21,692 nucleotides of DNA. It comes from CAYOHY01 sp964403885 (GTDB taxonomy: Bacteria; Actinomycetota; Coriobacteriia; Anaerosomatales; PHET01). Shown here one piece after another: positions 1 to 7,544 of this stretch; position 1 is the stretch's first letter, and each line of letters opens with the position of its first letter. The stretch lies in assembly GCA_964403885.1 (NCBI GenBank), contig CAYOHY010000035.1, forward strand, positions 1-21,692. Reading direction: 5' to 3'. The notes beneath the pieces are model-generated. The model was not told the origin of the DNA and did not search any database. It saw only the letters and a program-made list of their open reading frames with translations. The position numbers and the translations under genes were made by a program.

Positions 1-727
1 GCTCGCCGATGAACCGCTTGCGTGATGCGCCGATGAGCACCGGATAGCCGTAGGAGGCGAACAGCGGAGTCGCGGCGAGCAGCGCGAGGTTGTGGGCGAG
101 CGTCTTGCCGAAGCCGATACCCGGATCGAGCGCGATGCGCTCGCGAGCGACGCCCGCGGCCTCGAGAACGGCCGCCTGCGCCAGCAGGTAGCCGCCAACC
201 TGTCGCACGACATCGTCGTAGCGCGGCTCGGTTTGCATAGAGGTCGGGTCGCCCAGCATATGCATGACCACGAGTCCCGCGTCACATGAGGCGGCGACCT
301 CGACCATGTCCGGGTCGCGGAACCCGGACACGTCGTTGATGATGCTCGCGCCGGCCTCCACGCACGCCGCAGCCACGCTCGCATGCCGCGTGTCGATCGA
401 GATCGGCACGCCCTCGGCCGCGAGGCGGGTCACCACGGGGCGGACGCGCGTCAGCTCCTCGCACTCGGCGAGCTCCGCCGAGCCGGGGCGCGTCGACTCC
501 CCTCCCACATCGATGATGTGGGCGCCCTCGCCTATGAGCCGCTCGCCAAACGACACCGCCGAGGCGGGGTCGTCGTGCAGCCCGCCGTCGGAGAAGGAGT
601 CCGGCGTGACGTTCACGATGCCCATGACGAGCGCTTCGCTCACATCGAGGTCGAACGCACCGCAACACCAGCGGGTCGCGCGGAGCGGTCCGGCTGCGGG
701 ACTCTCGGCAGCGTCGAGGTCCGTCAT
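1..727 (-). CDS. folP: Dihydropteroate synthase FolP (3' end cut by window edge)
   Basis: Joins 6-hydroxymethyl-dihydropterin diphosphate to p-aminobenzoate to make dihydropteroate in folate synthesis; cytoplasmic TIM-barrel enzyme and sulfonamide target. I translated 242 residues from the ATG; the frame is open to the window edge. Diagnostic motifs are present in order: GIVNVTPDSFSDGG at residues 36-49 (pterin/diphosphate loop), GGESTRPG at 75-82, IDTR at 111-114, NDVSG at 131-135, DPGIGFGKT at 201-209 and GASRKRF at 233-239. Only the last barrel strand and helix should be missing. The ATG overlaps the folE stop by four bases (ATGA), so translation is probably coupled to folE. A short N-terminal extension of about 30 residues precedes the first core strand. 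Confidence 0.97.
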   Translation of the reverse strand, partial: MTDLDAAESPAAGPLRATRWCCGAFDLDVSEALVMGIVNVTPDSFSDGGLHDDPASAVSFGERLIGEGAHIIDVGGESTRPGSAELAECEELTRVRPVVTRLAAEGVPISIDTRHASVAAACVEAGASIINDVSGFRDPDMVEVAASCDAGLVVMHMLGDPTSMQTEPRYDDVVRQVGGYLLAQAAVLEAAGVARERIALDPGIGFGKTLAHNLALLAATPLFASYGYPVLIGASRKRFIGE

Positions 728-1296
728 CGGCGGGCCCGCTGAGTGATGAGGCTCATCGCCTCGGCCCGGGTGGCGGCGTTGCGCTCGAAGATGCCGCGCA
801 CCGCGCTCGTGACCGTCTCGGAACCGGGCTTCTTCACGCCGCGCATCGACATGCACAGGTGCTCGGCCTCGATGACCACGATGACACCGGCGGGATCGAG
901 GTACTCGACGATGGTGTCGGCGACTTGCGAGGTGAGACGCTCTTGGACCTGCGGGCGCTTGGCGAACACGTCGACCACGCGGGCGAGCTTCGACAGACCG
1001 CAGATGCGTCCGTGCTTGCCGGGGATGTAGGCCACGTGTGCGCGGCCCATGAAGGGTACGAGGTGGTGCTCGCACACCGAGTAGAGCGGGATGTCGCGCA
1101 CGAGCACCATCTCCTGGTGGCCCTCGTTGAAGGTCACGCAGAAGTGCTCGGCCGGATCGGCGTCGAGGCCCGAGAATATCTCGGCGTACATGTCCGCGAC
1201 ACGCCGAGGAGTGTCGAGCAGCCCCTCTCGTGCGGGGTCCTCGCCGATCCCCTCAAGGATCATCCGAACGCCGGCTTCGATCATGTCTCGGTCCAT
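724..1296 (-). CDS. folE: GTP cyclohydrolase I (FolE)
   Basis: Converts GTP to 7,8-dihydroneopterin triphosphate, the first step of tetrahydrofolate synthesis; homodecameric zinc enzyme in the cytoplasm. The 190-residue product has the usual length of compact bacterial FolE. The zinc ligands Cys75 and His78 lie in the CEHH motif and Cys148 in HLCM; the catalytic histidines correspond to His77 and His146. The conserved GLSKLARVVDVFAKRPQVQE block follows at residues 100-119. I chose the ATG at 1296 because an AGGAG ribosome site sits 5 bases upstream; the in-frame GTG at 1302 overlaps that site. It is followed by folP with a 4-base overlap, and preceded by tadC of the pilus cluster with a 51-bp gap containing a small hairpin. 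Confidence 0.98.
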   Translation of the reverse strand: MDRDMIEAGVRMILEGIGEDPAREGLLDTPRRVADMYAEIFSGLDADPAEHFCVTFNEGHQEMVLVRDIPLYSVCEHHLVPFMGRAHVAYIPGKHGRICGLSKLARVVDVFAKRPQVQERLTSQVADTIVEYLDPAGVIVVIEAEHLCMSMRGVKKPGSETVTSAVRGIFERNAATRAEAMSLITQRARR

Positions 1297-1311
1297 CGTC
1301 ACTCCTCGTGT

Positions 1312-1327
1312 ACTCGCGCGTGCGAGT
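1312..1327 (-). promoter_or_regulatory. Small perfect hairpin/palindrome in the tadC1-folE gap
   Basis: In the 51-bp gap before folE there is a perfect 6-bp inverted repeat, ACTCGC and GCGAGT around a 4-base centre. No run of T follows, so it is not a classical intrinsic terminator. A TACACT hexamer overlapping its upstream edge on the minus strand could serve as a -10 element for folE, but no good -35 is visible. It may be an operator, a leader hairpin or chance. Confidence 0.3.
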
Positions 1328-1347
1328 GTAAGGGTACCCGATGAACG

Positions 1348-2280
1348 CTAACCGAAGACGGAGAGCAGACTCTCGAGCGCCGGACCCAACAGCAACAAGA
1401 TCGTGGCCGGCAGAATCACGAGCATCAGCGGGATGGTCATCTTGACCGGCGCCTTCTGTGCCTCCTCCTCGGCCGCCTGCCTGCGGCGGAGCCGAAGCTC
1501 GTCGGCTTGCGTGCGCAACACGGTCGCGATGGGGGTTCCAAACGACTCGGCCTGTGAGACCGCCGCGACGAACGACGCCATCTCGGGCATGTCGACACGC
1601 TGGGCCATGGCCTTGAGCGCCTGCTTGCGCGACGCGCCGGCGTTGACCTCCTTGGTCACCCGTTCGAACTCGACCACCACCTCACCCTTGGAGGTGCCCG
1701 CCAGCTTCGCCAGAGCCTGGTCGAAGCCGAGCCCCGCGGTGACGCTGATCGTGAGCATGTCGAGCACGTCCGGAAGCTCGCGGATGATGGTCTTGCGGCG
1801 CGCCTTGATGGCCTCGTCGAGGCGCGAGTCCGGCAACAGGAAGCCGCCCATGGCCGCTCCCGCCACCAAGAACACGCCCATGCCCACGCTCAGCTGTGCG
1901 GCCAGCGCGACCACCGCCATACAGGCGGCACCCGCCATCGCGAACACGACCTTGGAGGCCAGCATGCGATCGACGTCCGAGGAACCCCAGGGCTTGCCGG
2001 CCCTGGCGAGCTTGGCGCGGACGCGGTCACGATACTCCGAGGACCAGCGGTCCCTCGTCAGAAGGAACGCGCGCCGCATGACCTTGTCGGCCAACGGCTC
2101 TCCGCGCACCGGTTCGGCCTCCGTCGGCGCGACCTTGATCTCGCGTTCCGGCGCGACGTAGTCGTTGACCCCCCGCAGGCGGCGGGCCATCTGTCGCTCC
2201 GTGCCGCCCAGTGCGCGCAGGACCGCATACGCTGCGAGCCCGAAGGTGGCGAAGAGCAGAAGGAACAGGACCATCTCCAT
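1348..2280 (-). CDS. tadC: Tad pilus platform protein TadC, copy 1
   Basis: Inner-membrane platform protein of the Tad/Flp pilus machine, working with TadB and the CpaF motor to add or remove pilin subunits. The 310-residue protein has an N-terminal membrane segment (about 1-22), two central segments (about 110-150) and a C-terminal one (about 281-302), with a T2SSF (GspF-type) domain between; the markers ELPDVLDML (168-176) and EAQKAPVKM (273-281) are typical of TadC. I chose the ATG at 2280, just after the tadB stop with 2 bases between, because GAGG lies about 8 bases upstream; a longer open frame lies inside tadB. Last gene of Tad operon 1. Its copy-2 counterpart is TadC at the end of operon 2, with the same topology. 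Confidence 0.93.
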   Translation of the reverse strand: MEMVLFLLLFATFGLAAYAVLRALGGTERQMARRLRGVNDYVAPEREIKVAPTEAEPVRGEPLADKVMRRAFLLTRDRWSSEYRDRVRAKLARAGKPWGSSDVDRMLASKVVFAMAGAACMAVVALAAQLSVGMGVFLVAGAAMGGFLLPDSRLDEAIKARRKTIIRELPDVLDMLTISVTAGLGFDQALAKLAGTSKGEVVVEFERVTKEVNAGASRKQALKAMAQRVDMPEMASFVAAVSQAESFGTPIATVLRTQADELRLRRRQAAEEEAQKAPVKMTIPLMLVILPATILLLLGPALESLLSVFG

Positions 2281-2282
2281 GC

Positions 2283-4193
2283 TCAGACCTCGATCTTCGT
2301 GAGCTTGTAGAGCCATACGGCGCCCACCGCGAGCATGAGCGTCGCGATCGCCAGCACGGCAAGCCCAAACGGCGTGGTGAACAGCTGCATGATGTAGGAG
2401 GGCGACGTGACGAGCATGAGTCCCACGATGCCAAACGGCAGCGCGATCAAGATGTAGGCCGAGAACCGCGCCTCTGCGGTGAGCGTGCGGACGTGTCGGC
2501 GCAGCGCCTCGCGCTCACGGATCGTGTCAGCCACGGTGTCGAGCACCTCGGCGAGGTTGCCTCCCACCTCTCGCTGCACCGAGATCCCCGATACCGCCGT
2601 GTCGAAGTCGACGCTCTTCACGCGTCCTGCCATGTTCTCGAGCGCCGCGACCGGTGTCAGGCCAAGCTCCATCTCGGCCACGACGCGGCCGAACTCCTTG
2701 CGCGCGGGCTCCGGCGCCTCGTGCGCGCACAGCTCGATCGCGCGCTCAAGAGTCCAGCCTCCCCTCAGTGACGTCGAGAGCATCGAGAGCACGTCGGGGA
2801 GCTGCGTCTCGAAGCGGGCGCGGCGCTTGTTCGCGCTCGCATCGAGCAGCGCCTTCGGAAGCAGGCAGGCGGCCCCCACCCCGATCAGGCTCAGCACCAC
2901 CGAGCCCAGAAGCAGCTGCAGCACGAGCACGGCGACCACCGCGATCGCGACGTAGTCCGCGACGTAGCCGGCGGGGGTTCTGGGCAGCCCGGCGGCTTCG
3001 ACCGCCTCGGAGACCTTGGGCAACCATCCGCGGTCGGCGAGCACCGTGTGGACGAACCTCGTCCAATGGCCGCGCAGCCCGGCGAACGAGCCCAACGTCC
3101 CGCGCCACCCGCGGCGACGCTCGCTTTGGTCGTAGTAGCGCACGTGCGAGAGCATCGACCGCTCGCGCAGCACCGAGCCGAGCACGGCGGCGCCCAGGAG
3201 CGCGGCCGCCATGAAGGCAAGGCCGCCCGTGCCGATCAGGCGAAGCAGGTCGTCGCCGGGAGCGGGCATGCTCACCGCGGGCCCGTCAGCAGGGACCAGA
3301 TAGGCGGGGTTGGGATACGAGGTCCGCGCGATCGCCTTCGATGCGCTGGCACGGGCGACCACGTCGACGTCCACGTCCTTGGTGGCGGGCATGCCGCTGC
3401 GGTAGACGAGCCGATAGGTCCCCGCGATCTCAGCGGCGATGGTCCGGAACAGCCCGGCGAGCTCATCGGCGTTCGACGTCGACACCATCCTGCCGCCGGA
3501 CCTGCCCGCAAGCACCTTGAGGGCGCGGAAGTCCGCCTCGGGAGAGGCCAGCGAGACCGCGTACAGCGTCGCATCCGCGCGCTCGAGTGCCTTCATCGAG
3601 GCGGCGAACGTCGATGCGCTCACCGTGTCCCCGCCGTCGGAGAGCAGCACGATCACGCGGCGCTCCTCCGCGGGCTCGCCAAAGCTGCGCGAGGCCGACA
3701 CGATCGCATCGTAGAGCGCCGTCTCGCGTGCGGGCTGCTGCGACCGCACCGCGCGCATCGTCGTGGCGCGGCGGACGGTGAAGTCGGACAGCATCACCGG
3801 ATGATCGGCGAACGCGATCACGCTGACCGGCGTGTTGGGCTCGAGTGTGCCAAGGAACGACTCGGCCGCTTGCACCGCGCCTTCCCAGGGGCGGCCCTGC
3901 ATCGATCCGCTGGTGTCCAAGACGAGCACCACGCGAACGGGCAGCGTGGTCGAGGCGGGCTCCACCGTGACGTCCCTGATGGCCTCTCCGTTCTCGGCGA
4001 CCGAGAACCGCGGATGCGAGTCATCGGTGAGTCCGGGCATGGAGACGGTGATGCCCACCTGCGGATAGCGGGCGGTATCGACATCGTGTACCGCGAGCGC
4101 GGACGCGGGTGCACCAAGGGCGATCGACGGCATGAGAGCGGCCGCCAACCAGGCCGCAACGAACGCGATGGGCATGCGGGAGGCGAGACGCAT
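2283..4193 (-). CDS. tadB: VWA domain-TadB fusion, pilus platform protein, copy 1
   Basis: TadB-type membrane platform protein fused behind a secreted von Willebrand factor A domain; 636 residues against about 300 for ordinary TadB. A signal peptide or anchor covers about 1-29. The VWA domain (about 86-265) has a full metal-ion adhesion site: DTSGS (93-97), Thr158 and the Asp of SDGGDT (Asp186). A membrane segment follows (about 316-342), then TadB: two segments (about 412-450), the T2SSF domain with FETQLPDVLSML and QREVGGNLAEVLD (540-552), and two C-terminal segments, ending LTKIEV. I infer that the VWA domain faces outward. The ATG shares one base with the cpaF stop (TGATG); a GTG three bases upstream is a less likely start. 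The paralogue in operon 2 has the same layout and ends in the same six residues. Confidence 0.93.
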   Translation of the reverse strand: MRLASRMPIAFVAAWLAAALMPSIALGAPASALAVHDVDTARYPQVGITVSMPGLTDDSHPRFSVAENGEAIRDVTVEPASTTLPVRVVLVLDTSGSMQGRPWEGAVQAAESFLGTLEPNTPVSVIAFADHPVMLSDFTVRRATTMRAVRSQQPARETALYDAIVSASRSFGEPAEERRVIVLLSDGGDTVSASTFAASMKALERADATLYAVSLASPEADFRALKVLAGRSGGRMVSTSNADELAGLFRTIAAEIAGTYRLVYRSGMPATKDVDVDVVARASASKAIARTSYPNPAYLVPADGPAVSMPAPGDDLLRLIGTGGLAFMAAALLGAAVLGSVLRERSMLSHVRYYDQSERRRGWRGTLGSFAGLRGHWTRFVHTVLADRGWLPKVSEAVEAAGLPRTPAGYVADYVAIAVVAVLVLQLLLGSVVLSLIGVGAACLLPKALLDASANKRRARFETQLPDVLSMLSTSLRGGWTLERAIELCAHEAPEPARKEFGRVVAEMELGLTPVAALENMAGRVKSVDFDTAVSGISVQREVGGNLAEVLDTVADTIREREALRRHVRTLTAEARFSAYILIALPFGIVGLMLVTSPSYIMQLFTTPFGLAVLAIATLMLAVGAVWLYKLTKIEV

Positions 4194-5536
4194 CACGCCC
4201 CCTCGCGCCGGAAGAGGCCCTCGTCGAACGACACTCCCTGCTCGAACAGCTTCTCGGTGAAGTGCGGGGCGACGGACCCGAACACGAGCGTTCCCAGCTG
4301 GCGTCCGTCCTCGTCGACTCCGGCCGAGTAGTCGAACTTCGCCAGCTCGTTGAGCGCGACGTCCTCGCCGTCGAAGCGCACGACCTCGACCAGGCTGGTG
4401 ACGCGGCGAGAGCCGTCTTTGAGCCGGGCGATCTGAACGATGAGGTCGAGCGCCGACCCGATCTGCTGACGGATCGCCGATATCGGCAGGTCGTATCCGG
4501 AGAGAAGCACCATGGTCTCGAGGCGCGAGATCGCATCGCGAGGCGAGTTGGCGTGCACCGTGGACAGCGAACCGTCGTGGCCCGTGTTCATCGCCTGGAG
4601 CATGTCGAGCGCTTCGCCGCCGCGCACCTCACCCACGACGATGCGGTCGGGCCGCATACGCAGGGAGTTGCGCACCAGGTCCCTGATGGTGACCTGGCCG
4701 CGACCCTCGATGTTGGGCGGGCGCGATTCGAGCACGAGGACGTGGTCCTGATCGAGCCGCAGCTCTGCCGAGTCCTCGACGGTCACGATGCGTTCGTCGT
4801 CGGGGATGAAGCGTGACAAGACGTTGAGAAGCGTCGTCTTTCCCGTGCCGGTTCCTCCGGAGACCAGCACGTTGAGCCTGCCGCGAACGCATGCCGAGAG
4901 GAACTCGGACACCTCGGCGGTGAAGGTCTGAAAGGCGATGAGGTCCTCGGCGGTATAGCTCGTCTCCGAGAACTTGCGGATGGTGAGCATGGGGCCGTTC
5001 ACGGCCAGCGGCGCGATGACGGCGTTGACGCGAGAACCGTCAGGCAGACGCGCGTCCACCATGGGCGACGACTCATCCACGCGACGCCCCACCTGCCCGA
5101 CGATCTTGTCGATGATGCGGCGCAGGTGGTCCTCGTCCACGAACCGGCGCTCGGTCCTGAAGATGCGCCCGGCGCGCTCGACGTAGATGCGGTCCGGGTT
5201 GTTGACCATGATCTCCGACACGCCGGGGTCTCGCAGGAGCGGCTCGATGGGACCGTAGCCCAAGATGTTGTCGATGACATCCGCGGTCACCTCTGCGCGG
5301 TCCGCGGCGGACAGAGGCGCCGTCTCCGCCGCGAGCAGCACCGCGAGGCGGGACTCGATGGCGCGGCGCAGCTGGGCCCGGTCGGCACCGTCAACATCGA
5401 GCTGATCGTGCAGCTCCTCGATGAGGACGTAGTGCAGCCGACGCTCCACGTCGTCACGGCTCGTGCGCGACGTGGTGGTCGCGGAGTCCGGCCTGACCTC
5501 GCCCGCTTGTACCAGCCGCTCCCTAAGCGACGACAT
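4193..5536 (-). CDS. cpaF: Tad pilus motor ATPase CpaF/TadA, copy 1
   Basis: Hexameric secretion ATPase (GspE/VirB11 superfamily) that powers Flp pilus assembly and probably retraction at the cytoplasmic face of TadB/TadC. The 447-residue product has Walker A GGTGTGKTT (227-235), the Asp box around VEDSAE (253-258), a Walker B-region GEVRGGE (302-308) and the His box TGHDGSLSTVHA (318-329). The N-terminal all-alpha segment and the DVIDNILGYGPI signature (86-97) are typical of CpaF. I chose the ATG at 5536 because GGAG lies 5 bases upstream; it overlaps the end of cpaE by 14 bases, and an upstream GTG at 5551 has poorer support. Its core is very close to copy 2, while the first 80 residues and the C-terminus differ. 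Confidence 0.97.
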   Translation of the reverse strand: MSSLRERLVQAGEVRPDSATTTSRTSRDDVERRLHYVLIEELHDQLDVDGADRAQLRRAIESRLAVLLAAETAPLSAADRAEVTADVIDNILGYGPIEPLLRDPGVSEIMVNNPDRIYVERAGRIFRTERRFVDEDHLRRIIDKIVGQVGRRVDESSPMVDARLPDGSRVNAVIAPLAVNGPMLTIRKFSETSYTAEDLIAFQTFTAEVSEFLSACVRGRLNVLVSGGTGTGKTTLLNVLSRFIPDDERIVTVEDSAELRLDQDHVLVLESRPPNIEGRGQVTIRDLVRNSLRMRPDRIVVGEVRGGEALDMLQAMNTGHDGSLSTVHANSPRDAISRLETMVLLSGYDLPISAIRQQIGSALDLIVQIARLKDGSRRVTSLVEVVRFDGEDVALNELAKFDYSAGVDEDGRQLGTLVFGSVAPHFTEKLFEQGVSFDEGLFRREGA

Positions 5537-6713
5537 CGCGGCTCCGCTCACGCGCTTCGACCGTGGTCTTGGCCATGCCTACGATGCTCTTGGCCACGTC
5601 GCTGCGTGGAGCGTCCTGCACCACCGTGACGCCCTTGTTCTGGCTCTTGGGCACCACGATGTCGCTGGGCACCCGCGAGACCACCGGCAGGCCGATGGCC
5701 TCTTCGATCTCCCCCGTGGGAAGATTGAGCCGGTTGTCGGCGCGATTCAGCACGAGGCGAACCAGGTTCTGGTCGTAGCCCAGCTGGCGAAGCTTCTGCA
5801 TCGCCACGCGGGCGTTCTTGACGGCGGTCACGTCGGTGCTCGCCACAAGGTAGATGTCGTCGCTGCGGTCGAGTGCGGCAAGCACACCTTCCGAGAACGA
5901 CGGGCAGGTGTCGATCACGACGTAGTCGAACCGGCAGCGAAGCAGGTCGATGATCTGGCCGATCTGCATGCCGGAGATCGTCTCGGCTTCTTCCGGGCGC
6001 ACGGGCGCGATGAGAACGCTCAGGCCCGATCCGTGCTCCTCGAGGAAGCCTTCGAGCATGTCACCGTCGAGCCGATCGAACACCTGGACCACGTCGGCGA
6101 TGGTCCTGCGGGGCTTGAGTCCCAAGACGATCGCGACATCACCAAACTCGAGATCGAGGTCGACCAGGCACACGCGGCCCTTTGGCCCGTGCTTCCCGTT
6201 GCCGCTGCCGTTGCCGCTCGCGAGCGCCACCGCGAGGTTCGTGGCGACGGCGGTCTTGCCCACCCCACCCTTGGCGCTGAAGACGGTGACCACTCGGCCC
6301 CGGTCGCCATCACCGCAGGGACCGCCGGACGAGGAGAGCTGACGAGCGCGCTCGGCAGACGTGTGGGCGCGTCCCACCGCCGCGGCGATGTCGGAAAGCG
6401 GCTCACTCTCGCCCACGACATCGGCGGCTCCGGCACGAAGCGCCCGGCGCAACAGGTCCGCGTCGACCTCGGTCGGCACCAAGATGGTCTCGGTGATCCC
6501 CGCAGACGACAGGTGCTGAACCAGTCGGAACGCCATGTCGTCGACGAGGCTGGGGCCGATGATGACGACCGAGACCTCTCGCTGCTCGACCAAGTCGAGT
6601 GCGTCATCAAGGTCGTTGACGCGGGACAGCTCTGAGCGCTCGCACGTGGCGGCGGCCTCGAGCAGGCGCTCGGCGGTGGTCTGGTTGGGTTCGGCGACGA
6701 TGATGATGCTCAT
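5523..6713 (-). CDS. cpaE: Pilus localisation ATPase CpaE/TadZ, copy 1
   Basis: MinD/ParA-family ATPase that places the Tad machine in the cell. Residues 1-105 look like a receiver fold (betas SIIIVAEP, VSVVIIG, ETILVP), but the usual phospho-accepting Asp position reads as Gly-Pro, so it is probably a pseudo-receiver. The ATPase part starts near 140 with the deviant Walker A KGGVGKT (148-154), then VDLDLEFGD (184-192) and VVIDTCPS. A flexible SGNGSGNGKHG insert (166-176) after the first ATPase helix is encoded by a 12-bp tandem repeat at 6198-6218 and is absent from copy 2. It starts 7 bases after the cpaB stop; its ribosome site is weak, suggesting coupled translation. Confidence 0.94.
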   Translation of the reverse strand: MSIIIVAEPNQTTAERLLEAAATCERSELSRVNDLDDALDLVEQREVSVVIIGPSLVDDMAFRLVQHLSSAGITETILVPTEVDADLLRRALRAGAADVVGESEPLSDIAAAVGRAHTSAERARQLSSSGGPCGDGDRGRVVTVFSAKGGVGKTAVATNLAVALASGNGSGNGKHGPKGRVCLVDLDLEFGDVAIVLGLKPRRTIADVVQVFDRLDGDMLEGFLEEHGSGLSVLIAPVRPEEAETISGMQIGQIIDLLRCRFDYVVIDTCPSFSEGVLAALDRSDDIYLVASTDVTAVKNARVAMQKLRQLGYDQNLVRLVLNRADNRLNLPTGEIEEAIGLPVVSRVPSDIVVPKSQNKGVTVVQDAPRSDVAKSIVGMAKTTVEARERSRDVVA

Positions 6714-6720
6714 GGATGCT

Positions 6721-7506
6721 CTACTCCGTCACGGGTCGGGCGGAAGCGGACTTGGGGCGGCCGAAGACGATCGCGTGCGGGGGATCGCCGTCCGGAGCGG
6801 TCTGGGCGAGCAGCGCGAGCTGGATCGCGCCGTGCTGGCGCGCGAACGCGACCCTCGCGGCGTCGTCTGCACTGAGCGCGAGCGTGACCGTCCCGTACGC
6901 CGCGGTCTTGCCCGCGGTTCCGCCCAGCACGCCCCCGCTCTTGGCCTCGCCGTCGTCGGTCTGCTCCACGACGTTGAGCTGGCTGCCGGTGGCAAGCACA
7001 CGCGCCTTGGGGATGAGCGTCTCGGTTCGCGCAGCCGACAGGCCCCCCTCGGGCTTGAAGCTCGCGAAGACGATCACACTATCGCCCGGCTTGAGCATGC
7101 CCGCGACCCCCGTCACGTCGTCGACGTCGACGGTGATCGCCACCAGGTTGTCGGGAACGCTGTAGGACAGTCCCGCGTCCGAGGCGAAGGTGAACCGGGT
7201 CAGCGTGAGCTGATCACCCTTCGAGACCGGCACCGCAAGAACCTGGTTCTCGATGGGGCGCTGAGAGGAGACCGCGTCGCGCGACACGAACCGGCGCGGC
7301 ACCTCTTCGAGCTTCACGTACTTCTTGGCCATGAGCTCTTCGGCCGACATGCCCTGAGGCAAGTCCTGTTGGGCCACGAGCACCTGGACGGGCTGGTTCT
7401 CGTTGGCGATCTCAGTGCGGGCGCCTTTCAGGTACGTGGTCGCCACAAAGGCGGCGGCCAGACCAAAAGCGATCGCGGCCAAAGCGATGAGCAGATTCCT
7501 TCGCAC
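6721..7506 (-). CDS. cpaB: Pilus assembly protein CpaB/RcpC, copy 1
   Basis: Envelope protein of the Tad system with a SAF domain; in diderms it works with the secretin, while its role in monoderms is unclear. Start is GTG, with GAGGAG about 10 bases upstream. The 261-residue protein has one N-terminal membrane segment (about 4-24), then a SAF domain (about 39-105) and the RcpC-like part with the loop LKPGDSVIVFA. The C-terminal part contains a Gly-rich stretch (SGGVLGGTAGKT) where copy 2 has a Ser-rich one, so this linker has diverged freely. It lies 38 bp after tadG and 7 bp before cpaE. Confidence 0.92.
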   Translation of the reverse strand: MRRNLLIALAAIAFGLAAAFVATTYLKGARTEIANENQPVQVLVAQQDLPQGMSAEELMAKKYVKLEEVPRRFVSRDAVSSQRPIENQVLAVPVSKGDQLTLTRFTFASDAGLSYSVPDNLVAITVDVDDVTGVAGMLKPGDSVIVFASFKPEGGLSAARTETLIPKARVLATGSQLNVVEQTDDGEAKSGGVLGGTAGKTAAYGTVTLALSADDAARVAFARQHGAIQLALLAQTAPDGDPPHAIVFGRPKSASARPVTE

Positions 7507-7544
7507 GCTGTGTGTGCTCCTCTCGGTTACGCGACTAGTGGGTC

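Noticed and set aside
282..668. 128-codon minus-strand open frame inside folP
   Set aside because: It is an Arg/Gly-rich shadow in another frame; the true frame gives all the dihydropteroate synthase motifs.
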